DNA of 59,120 bases from CAVCAD01 sp036653735 (lineage in GTDB: Bacteria > Bacillota_I > Bacilli_A > RF39 > UBA660), in NCBI GenBank assembly GCA_036653735.1, contig JAVVTI010000003.1:1-59120 (forward strand), written 5' to 3'. The position numbers and the translations under genes were made by a program. Positions 22,814 through 29,740 of this stretch are shown here, piece by piece. The notes under the pieces are model-generated. The model was given only the letters and a program-made list of their open reading frames with translations, had not been told where the DNA came from and made no database searches. Within the stretch, counting starts at the first letter, position 1. Every line of letters begins with the position of its first letter.

Positions 22814-24817
22814 ATGGAAAAGAGTGTATTAGAAACAATTATTGTTGTTAAAAGAAGTGGTCAAAGAGTACCATTTAATAAGACTAAAATAGCAATAGCA
22901 ATTAAAAAAGGTTTTGATAGTGTTTATTCATCTTATGATGAAGACAATGTTAATAAGGTTTTTAATCGCGTTTTAGTGTACATAGAAAAACAATATGAAA
23001 ATAGAAAAACTATAGGCGTAGAAGATGTTCAAGATATTATAGAAGTAAAGCTACAAGAATTTGGATTCTATGATGTATATAAATCTTTTAATGAATATAG
23101 AATTAAAAGAAAAGCTTCACGTGAGTTATTTAGTGGTAAGCAAGATCATAAATTTGCTAAAGCAATACAATCATTAAAAATTAATGAGGAGATGTGTGAA
23201 AGTCCTAGTAATGCATTAAATAACATAGCTGTTACTATTACTAAGGAATATGCTAGAACATACTTAATAGATAATAAATATCTTAAATTATGTGAAGAAG
23301 GAAAAGTATATATTCATGATATTGAATACTTACCAGTAGGTTTAATGTCATGTATAAATGTTGACATTCTTAAATCATTAAGCAAAACTAATAAACTTAA
23401 TTACCATTATACTTTAAGTGAGTTACTTGATTTTATGTATACCAGTATAATATGTATGTCCAAAGAATTAGTAGGTTATATTAATTTCTCATCATTTGAT
23501 TATGATATTTCATATGGTATTTTAAATACTTTTAAAAAAGAACTTATAAATAAGCTAGAATTCTTACTTACTTATGAAGGATTTAATGAGTTTATAAATA
23601 CTGATAAATTATATGATAAAGTTATGAAAATAAGTGAAATAGATTATGATTATTCTATATTTGATGAGTTTAATAAGAAGAGTGATAAGATTAAATTACT
23701 TATTAGTTCTTGTTATAATAATGCAGTTATTTATACTACTAATAATATATATAAACTAATAGATAATTTTTTTGATAAAATAAATGATAAGAACTTACTA
23801 GTTTCTATTAATATAGGATCTTGTACTACCTATGAAGGAATACTTAGTAATAAGAATATTATAAATGTACTTAAAAGTAATAAATATAAATATCCTAAAG
23901 TCATATTTAAAGTTAAAAGTGGTATTAATTATACTAGTGAAAACATTGGATATAATTTATATGATGATATGACTTCTTATTCACTTACTAATAATGATGT
24001 TTATTTTTCCTTTCTAGATGCTCCCTTTAATAAGAGTTTTTATAAGAAGAATGTTTATAGATCTGAAGTATCCTATAATCCTATAGGTGAGAGAGTAATA
24101 GGAAGTAGTTTATCTGTTACTAAGAATTATTCATACGGAAGAGGTAATATAAGTACAGTAAGTATTAATATGCCTAGAATTGCTTTAGAATCTAATAAAA
24201 ATATACGTGAGTTTTATAAAGTTCTTGATGAAACAATGGATAATATTAAAAATATACTACTTTTAATGTTTGAAATCAAAAGTAATAAAAATTCAAAGTG
24301 TTTTAAGGGACTATTAGAAAATAATATACTTCTAGATGCTGATAAAATAGAAGAAAATGAAAGAGTTAGAAAATCAATTAAACATAGTAATTTATCTATT
24401 AATATAGTAGGTATGTATGAATGTTTATATCTAATGAATGAAAGTAATAAAGTTACTTTAGGAAAAGAAATACTTAAACATATGAGAAAGTTAACAGATA
24501 TGTATAGTGATGAAAATAAATTAAATTTTGTATTATGTTCCTTAGATGAAAGTAATGCATTTTCCATATTTGCAAGAATAGATAAGTCTATTTATGGTAC
24601 TATTAATAATGTTAATGATGATGATTGTTATACTAATAGTTTTAAAGATTTATCTTTAGAGGATAGAATTAAATATGACTGTGCTTTTCATTCATACTTA
24701 AATGGAGGTCATATATGTTTTATAAATAAAAATAAAATAAAGTCTAAAACATATATAAAGACATTATTAGATAAATGTTATAAAGCAGATGCAGGACTTA
24801 TTAAGTTTTATAAGTAG
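22814..24817 (+). CDS. NrdD-like protein with ATP-cone, lacking the radical cysteine and glycyl-radical domain
   Basis: 667 residues, homologous to anaerobic ribonucleotide reductase. An N-terminal ATP-cone (VVKRSGQRVPFNKTKIAIAI) is followed by a barrel with HDIEYLP-LMSC (Cys180, position of the first active-site cysteine), SINIGSCTTYEG, GRGNISTVSINMPRIAL and NGGHICF. The motif MGCRS, which carries the thiyl-radical cysteine, reads IGERV at residues 424-428. The protein ends at LIKFYK, where the CxxC zinc domain and RVCGY glycyl-radical loop should follow. obgE begins 22 nt later, so no remnant of that domain remains. It is likely catalytically dead as a reductase, perhaps a nucleotide-sensing regulator. 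A true NrdD elsewhere in the genome would be expected. Confidence 0.85.
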   Translation: MEKSVLETIIVVKRSGQRVPFNKTKIAIAIKKGFDSVYSSYDEDNVNKVFNRVLVYIEKQYENRKTIGVEDVQDIIEVKLQEFGFYDVYKSFNEYRIKRKASRELFSGKQDHKFAKAIQSLKINEEMCESPSNALNNIAVTITKEYARTYLIDNKYLKLCEEGKVYIHDIEYLPVGLMSCINVDILKSLSKTNKLNYHYTLSELLDFMYTSIICMSKELVGYINFSSFDYDISYGILNTFKKELINKLEFLLTYEGFNEFINTDKLYDKVMKISEIDYDYSIFDEFNKKSDKIKLLISSCYNNAVIYTTNNIYKLIDNFFDKINDKNLLVSINIGSCTTYEGILSNKNIINVLKSNKYKYPKVIFKVKSGINYTSENIGYNLYDDMTSYSLTNNDVYFSFLDAPFNKSFYKKNVYRSEVSYNPIGERVIGSSLSVTKNYSYGRGNISTVSINMPRIALESNKNIREFYKVLDETMDNIKNILLLMFEIKSNKNSKCFKGLLENNILLDADKIEENERVRKSIKHSNLSINIVGMYECLYLMNESNKVTLGKEILKHMRKLTDMYSDENKLNFVLCSLDESNAFSIFARIDKSIYGTINNVNDDDCYTNSFKDLSLEDRIKYDCAFHSYLNGGHICFINKNKIKSKTYIKTLLDKCYKADAGLIKFYK

Positions 24818-24839
24818 AATATATATAAAGGAGAAAGAA

Positions 24840-26117
24840 ATGTTTATAGATGAAGTTTTAATTAAAATAGCAGCGGGAAATGGTGGTAATGGATGTACTT
24901 CTTTTCGTCATGAAAAGTATGTGGAATTTGGTGGACCAGATGGTGGAAATGGTGGAAAAGGTGGAAATATTGTTTTTGTAGCAGAAAAAGGATTAAAAAC
25001 ATTAATAGATTTAAGATATAAGAAAACTATTAAAGCTGATAGTGGAGAAGCTGGTAGTGGTAATAATAAGTTTGGAGCTTCTGCTGAAGATACTATTATT
25101 AAAGTGCCTATTGGTACAACCGTAAGAGATAATAGTACTTCTTTAATTATATGTGATTTAATAAAAGATGGACAATTTGCTGTAGTGGCTAAAGGTGGAA
25201 GAGGTGGAAAAGGAAATTCTGCCTTTAAGTCAAATAGAAATAAAGCTCCAAATACAAGTGAAAATGGAGAACCAGGAGAAGAAAAAATATTAAAGTGTGA
25301 TCTTAATTTACTTGCAGATGCATGTCTTATAGGTTTTCCTAATGCAGGAAAAAGTAGTATAATTTCTATAATTAGTGCTTCTAAACCTAAAATTGCATCT
25401 TATCCTTTTACAACATTAACTCCTAACTTGGGTGTAGTTAAAAATGGTGATTATAGTTTTGTTGTAGCAGACTTACCAGGATTAATAGAAGGGGCAAGCG
25501 AAGGAGTAGGCTTAGGAATAAAATTTCTTAAACATGCTTCAAGATGTAAAATAATAGTTCATGTTTTAGATATGTCTGGCTATTTAAGAAACCCTGTTGA
25601 TGATTATAAAGTTATTAGAGAGGAACTTAAGAAATATAGTAAGAAACTATATGATAAACCTGAAATAGTTATAGCTAATAAAATGGATATTAATACAGCA
25701 GAAGAAACTCTTAAATTATTTAAAGAAGCTTATCCTAATATAAATGTTATATGTATGAGTGCTGCTACTAAAGAGGGTATAAATGATGCTATTAATGCTA
25801 TAACAAAAGAATTAATTAAATATGAAGAAGTAGAAGTATATGATAAAGAAGAAATGGAAGAATATGTTTTATACGAATTTAAGAATGAAATTCCATATAT
25901 TATTAATAAAGTAAAAGGTACATGGATAGTAAGTGGTGAAAAACTAGAGAAAATGTTTAGAATGACTAAATTTAATAGTGATGAAGCTGAAATTAATTTT
26001 GCATATAAGCTTAAAAAAATGGGTGTCGATGCTGAACTTAAAAGGCTTGGAGCAGTTGAGGGAGATACTATAAGAATTCTAGATAAAGAATTTACTTATG
26101 AAGAAGGACTATTTTAG
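24840..26117 (+). CDS. obgE: Obg GTPase
   Basis: Ribosome-associated GTPase for 50S maturation and stress control. The 425-residue product has the glycine-rich Obg fold (residues 1-155, FGGPDGGNGGKGGNI and KGGRGGKGN), the G domain with GFPNAGKSS, DLPGLIEGAS and NKMD, and the C-terminal OCT domain typical of Gram-positive Obg. The start ATG at 24840 follows AAAGGAGA; an upstream ATG frame overlaps nrdD-like and is rejected. Next to ruvAB, it probably begins a small operon or is cotranscribed from the nrdD-like gene. Confidence 0.97.
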   Translation: MFIDEVLIKIAAGNGGNGCTSFRHEKYVEFGGPDGGNGGKGGNIVFVAEKGLKTLIDLRYKKTIKADSGEAGSGNNKFGASAEDTIIKVPIGTTVRDNSTSLIICDLIKDGQFAVVAKGGRGGKGNSAFKSNRNKAPNTSENGEPGEEKILKCDLNLLADACLIGFPNAGKSSIISIISASKPKIASYPFTTLTPNLGVVKNGDYSFVVADLPGLIEGASEGVGLGIKFLKHASRCKIIVHVLDMSGYLRNPVDDYKVIREELKKYSKKLYDKPEIVIANKMDINTAEETLKLFKEAYPNINVICMSAATKEGINDAINAITKELIKYEEVEVYDKEEMEEYVLYEFKNEIPYIINKVKGTWIVSGEKLEKMFRMTKFNSDEAEINFAYKLKKMGVDAELKRLGAVEGDTIRILDKEFTYEEGLF

Positions 26118-26146
26118 TTTACAAATACTTATTTGTGTGTTATTAT
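26118..26146 (+). promoter_or_regulatory. Promoter of ruvAB
   Basis: TTTACA, 17-bp spacer, TATTAT, immediately after the obgE stop codon. Confidence 0.6.
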
Positions 26147-26164
26147 TTACTTGAGGTGAAATAA

Positions 26165-26713
26165 GTGTTTGATTATATTGAAGGAAAAGTAGATAATACA
26201 GGAGTAAATTACATAGTTATTGATGTTGGAAATATTGGATATAAAATATTTGTTAATTGTCCATATACATATAAAGAAAATGATATATATAAAATATATA
26301 TATATAATAGTGTAAAAGAGGATGAAAATATTTTATATGGGTTTAATACAAGCGATGAAAGAGCAATGTTTTTAAAGCTTATTAGTGTTAAAGGTTTAGG
26401 TGCTAAAACTGCTATGCCTATTTTAGCTGCTGGTAATATTAATAGTTTAATTGATGCTATAGAAAAAGAAAATATATTATATTTAAAAAAATTCCCTAAA
26501 GTAGGAGATAAGTTAGGTAGGCAAATTATATTAGATTTAAAGGGAAAACTTGTATTAAATGAAGAAGTCAGTAAAAATGAAGAACTTGTTAATGCTTTAT
26601 TATCTTTAGGATATAAGTATAATGATTTTAAAGGAGTTATTAGTAAAATTGATACTAGTAATATAAAAATAGAAGTTCAAGTGAAGGAAGCATTAAAAAT
26701 GCTTTTAAGATGA
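26165..26713 (+). CDS. ruvA: Holliday junction branch migration protein RuvA
   Basis: DNA-binding tetramer that targets RuvB to four-way junctions. The 182-residue protein has the N-terminal OB fold (MFDYIEGKV...NIGYKIFV), the double helix-hairpin-helix region (FLKLISVKGLGAKTAMPIL), and a C-terminal domain III that contacts RuvB. It is slightly shorter than the usual 200 residues. It starts at GTG 26165 behind GAGGTG. RuvB follows 11 nt downstream. No ruvC is expected in Bacillota, where RecU serves. Confidence 0.93.
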   Translation: MFDYIEGKVDNTGVNYIVIDVGNIGYKIFVNCPYTYKENDIYKIYIYNSVKEDENILYGFNTSDERAMFLKLISVKGLGAKTAMPILAAGNINSLIDAIEKENILYLKKFPKVGDKLGRQIILDLKGKLVLNEEVSKNEELVNALLSLGYKYNDFKGVISKIDTSNIKIEVQVKEALKMLLR

Positions 26714-26724
26714 GGCATAAGTAG

Positions 26725-27687
26725 ATGGAAAATAATAATAATTCATTTGAAAAAAATATTAGACCTATTACATTTGATGATTATATAGGACAAAGTGAAG
26801 TAAAAGAAAATATTAAAATATTTGTAAAAGCTGCTCTTATGAGAAATGAAACTTTAGATCATACATTACTTTATGGTCCTCCTGGACTTGGTAAAACAAC
26901 TCTTGCTTATATAATAGCGAGTGAAATGTCAGCAGATATTAAAACTGTTAGTGGACCTTCTATTGAAAAAGCAGGAGATTTAGCATCTGTTTTATCTTCC
27001 TTAGAGAAAGGTGATATTCTATTTATAGATGAAATACATAGATTACCTAAGTTTGTTGAAGAACTTCTTTATAGTGCAATGGAAGATTATTCTCTAGATA
27101 TTATTATAGGCAGTGAAGGGCAAACAAGAAGTATCAAAATTGATTTACCTCCTTTTACTTTAATTGGTGCAACTACTAAGGCAGGAAATCTTTCTAGTCC
27201 TTTAAGAGATAGATTTGGTATAACATGTAAACTTAATTATTATACTGATCAAGAATTAAAAGATATTGTTAAAAGAACTAGTAAAGTAATGGGTATAAAT
27301 ATTAGTGATGAATCTGCGTTAGAAGTGGCTAAAAGAAGTAAGAAAACACCGAGAATAGCCAATAAATTATTAAAAAGAATAAGCGATTATGCTTTAGTAG
27401 AAGGTAAAACTGATATAAACATAAAAATAGTACTCAGTTCTTTTGATAAATTAAAGGTTGACTCAAAGGGATTGGAAGAAGTAAGTACTGATTATTTAAT
27501 GAGTATTATAAATAAATTTAATGGAGGTCCTGTTGGAATTGATGCTATATCATCTTCTATTGGTGAAGAAACTTCTACTATAGAAGATCTAATAGAACCT
27601 TACTTACTACAAGAAGGTTATATAAAAAGAACATCAAGAGGAAGAATTGTTACTGATAGAACATATAAATATTTTAAACTTAAGTAA
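26725..27687 (+). CDS. ruvB: Holliday junction helicase RuvB
   Basis: AAA+ motor for branch migration. The 320-residue product has Walker A GPPGLGKTT (about residues 52-60), Walker B FIDEIHRL, sensor 1 LIGATTKAG, the arginine finger region SPLRDRFG, and the winged-helix C terminus ending TSRGRIVTDRTYKY. Length is near the usual 330. The SD is weak. It is followed by a shared terminator with the convergent lipoprotein gene. Confidence 0.98.
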   Translation: MENNNNSFEKNIRPITFDDYIGQSEVKENIKIFVKAALMRNETLDHTLLYGPPGLGKTTLAYIIASEMSADIKTVSGPSIEKAGDLASVLSSLEKGDILFIDEIHRLPKFVEELLYSAMEDYSLDIIIGSEGQTRSIKIDLPPFTLIGATTKAGNLSSPLRDRFGITCKLNYYTDQELKDIVKRTSKVMGINISDESALEVAKRSKKTPRIANKLLKRISDYALVEGKTDINIKIVLSSFDKLKVDSKGLEEVSTDYLMSIINKFNGGPVGIDAISSSIGEETSTIEDLIEPYLLQEGYIKRTSRGRIVTDRTYKYFKLK

Positions 27688-27697
27688 AAAGTATATA

Positions 27698-27728
27698 AAA
27701 AAAGAACTTATTTATAAAGTTCTTTTTT
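27698..27728. terminator. Bidirectional terminator between ruvB and the lipoprotein gene
   Basis: AAAAAAGAACTT pairs with AAGTTCTTTTTT (12 bp) around a 7-nt loop. The hairpin includes the last codons of the minus-strand lipoprotein. Confidence 0.85.
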
Positions 27729-28568
27729 ATATTCATTAATTATTTCTTTAATTAAACTAATATAGTCTTCATTATCTTTAGAGTCAGCATTTGATATATT
27801 CTTTAATGTTTTAATTTCTATTATTTCTAAGTTATTCTTACTAATAAACTCACTTAGTTTATCATCAAGTACTTCATTTTGTACAGCATATACATATTTA
27901 ACACTTTTATTATCAATAAGTTTTTTAGCACTTGAATAAGCTTTATCAATATTACTAGATTTATTATTAAGTGAGATTGTCTCTATACCATATTTATTTA
28001 AGTAATTAAATAAATCATTTGATACTAATAAACTCTTATAGTTACCATTTTTTCCTAAGTTATAAAAGTCTACATCTAATTCACTTATCTTTTCTTTTAA
28101 TTTATCATATTGCTTTTCTATTTCTTTTTGAGTATAAACATTTTCACTATAATCTATTAAACCTTCTTTAATATTTCTACATATCATTAAGAAGTTAGAA
28201 GGATCTAACCATAATTCCTCAATAGATGTAGTTATACTCATACCTTTCATCGCATCTATTATTTGAAGATTATTATTTAAATTAAGTAAATCTTTTGCTA
28301 GGTCATTTTCTTTAGCAATACCTCCATAAATAAAGGTTTTACTTTGAGCATAGTTTTTCTTTTGCTTTGTAGTTAAACTATATTTATCAGTGTTAATATC
28401 ATTTGGATAAATACTCCTTATATTAGCACCTTTTCCATATATTTGATTAGTAGCATACTCTATAGGATATAAAGTAGTTGTAGTATACTCATCCTTAAAG
28501 TCATTTGTAAGACCTTCACAACCTGTTAGAAACAATAGTATAACTGGTATCAATAATAGTTTTTTCAT
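27708..28568 (-). CDS. ZnuA/TroA-like lipoprotein without any histidine
   Basis: 286 residues with a lipoprotein signal (lipobox LTGC, Cys17). The fold pattern follows metal-binding solute receptors of ABC transporters: a segment equal to the DPH region (IYPNDINTD), ELWLDPSNFL equal to HxWLDP, and VSNDLFNYLNKYGIE equal to the (S)HDAFxYLxxxYGL helix. Each position where the family has a metal-ligand histidine carries another residue, and the protein has no histidine at all. No permease or ATPase gene adjoins it. It is translated with yidD (4-nt overlap). It may bind another ligand, or act as a surface lipoprotein. Confidence 0.75.
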   Translation of the reverse strand: MKKLLLIPVILLFLTGCEGLTNDFKDEYTTTTLYPIEYATNQIYGKGANIRSIYPNDINTDKYSLTTKQKKNYAQSKTFIYGGIAKENDLAKDLLNLNNNLQIIDAMKGMSITTSIEELWLDPSNFLMICRNIKEGLIDYSENVYTQKEIEKQYDKLKEKISELDVDFYNLGKNGNYKSLLVSNDLFNYLNKYGIETISLNNKSSNIDKAYSSAKKLIDNKSVKYVYAVQNEVLDDKLSEFISKNNLEIIEIKTLKNISNADSKDNEDYISLIKEIINEYKKELYK

Positions 28569-28786
28569 TTCTTCTCCTTCTTTATTACATTATCTATTTG
28601 ACATGTAGTCCATGGATTACATCTAAGTAATCTCTTAGTTCCATTAAATAAACCTTTTAATAAACCATATTCTTCTATAGATTGTATCATATATTCACTA
28701 CAAGTGGGTATAAATTTACAATTATAATGAAAAGAACCAGGTATTTTTTGATACATTCTAATTAATTTTATTATTATTTTTTTCAT
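28565..28786 (-). CDS. yidD: Membrane protein insertion efficiency factor YidD
   Basis: 73 residues with the family motif FIPTCSEYMIQSIEEYG and a downstream RLLRCNPW. The usual HPW-x-x-GG-x-DPVP ending is changed to NPWTTCQIDNV. In most bacteria it lies by rnpA and yidC, but here it is coupled to a lipoprotein gene. No SD precedes the ATG. A TATAAT lies 10 nt upstream on the minus strand, so the mRNA may have a very short leader. Confidence 0.92.
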   Translation of the reverse strand: MKKIIIKLIRMYQKIPGSFHYNCKFIPTCSEYMIQSIEEYGLLKGLFNGTKRLLRCNPWTTCQIDNVIKKEKK

Positions 28787-29082
28787 ATATATTTCTATTA
28801 TACTAAATATTTATATAAAAATAAAGATTATACATAAAATTATATGTTTTTAAGATGTAATATTTTAGTAAAATATAAACACTTGTAGTACTATTAAATT
28901 TTAATAATAAGAAATGTATATTACAATTCCTATTGTCATTCCCATAAGTAAACTTATTAATATTAATTATATAATAATGAATAAACATCTTTTTATAAGT
29001 TTTTCATCATAAAAAACCATAAATTATCACAAAACTAATGACTTTTTGTAAGAAATTTAGTACAATAAGATAGGTGAAGAAT
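28787..29082. other. Intergenic region upstream of rnc
   Basis: About 300 nt between the divergent yidD and rnc. A minus-strand frame (28803-28988) is open but has no SD and a tyrosine/asparagine-rich composition of AT-rich noncoding DNA. No RNA gene or strong hairpin is visible. It holds the yidD promoter at its left and the rnc promoter at its right. Confidence 0.4.
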
Positions 29083-29724
29083 ATGTTACTACTAAAAGAG
29101 TATGGAATTAATTTAGATAATAATCCTTATATTGAAATGGCTTTAACTCATACCTCATATGCTAATGAGAATAATACTACATCTTATGAAAGGCTTGAAT
29201 ATCTTGGCGATGCAGTTCTAGAGCTTGTATTCAGTAATTATATATTTAAGGGTTTTTCATATGATCCTGGTCACATGAGTAAACTTAGATGTTTATATGT
29301 ATGTGAAAATGCATTATATGAGTATTCTAAAAAAATAGATTTACCTAAATATATAAAAGTAGGTAATGGAATAAAAGAAGTTAATAAAACTGTTATTGCA
29401 GATGTTTTTGAGGCAGTTTTTGCATCTATTTATTTAGTAGATGGTATAGAAAAAGTAACTATATTATTTAATGATTTAATAGTTCCATATATAGATAATG
29501 AAACAGATTTCTTAAAAGACTATAAGAGCATTATGCAGGAACTTGTACAAACTAAGAAAAAAAGTGTTACTTATAAAGTTATTAATGAAACAGGACCTGC
29601 TCATAATAAAACTTTTGTAGTTCAAGCAATTGTTGATGATATGATTTTTGGAACTGGTAAAGGTAAAAATAAGAAAGAAGCAGAGCAGGAAGCTGCTAAA
29701 GATGCTTATAATAAACATGTTTAA
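29083..29724 (+). CDS. rnc: Ribonuclease III
   Basis: Double-strand RNA endonuclease for rRNA and mRNA processing. The 213-residue protein has the catalytic signature ERLEYLGDAVLEL (residues 36-48) with the metal-binding acids, a second acidic pair in DVFEAVFASIYL, and a C-terminal dsRNA-binding domain (KSIMQELVQTKKKSVTYKV; GKGKNKKEAEQEAAKDAY). The SD AGGTG sits 6 nt before ATG 29083; an in-frame GTG at 29074 lies within the SD. It is followed by smc, as in other Bacillota. Confidence 0.97.
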   Translation: MLLLKEYGINLDNNPYIEMALTHTSYANENNTTSYERLEYLGDAVLELVFSNYIFKGFSYDPGHMSKLRCLYVCENALYEYSKKIDLPKYIKVGNGIKEVNKTVIADVFEAVFASIYLVDGIEKVTILFNDLIVPYIDNETDFLKDYKSIMQELVQTKKKSVTYKVINETGPAHNKTFVVQAIVDDMIFGTGKGKNKKEAEQEAAKDAYNKHV

Positions 29725-29740
29725 TTAGGAGTGAAATTTA

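Noticed and set aside
24786..24840. The missing NrdD C terminus as a simple frameshift
   Set aside because: The next gene starts 22 nt after the stop, and no CxxC or RVCGY-coding sequence is found in any frame there.
28803..28988. Minus-strand open frame of 61 codons before rnc
   Set aside because: No SD; composition of untranslated AT-rich DNA; no recognisable domain.
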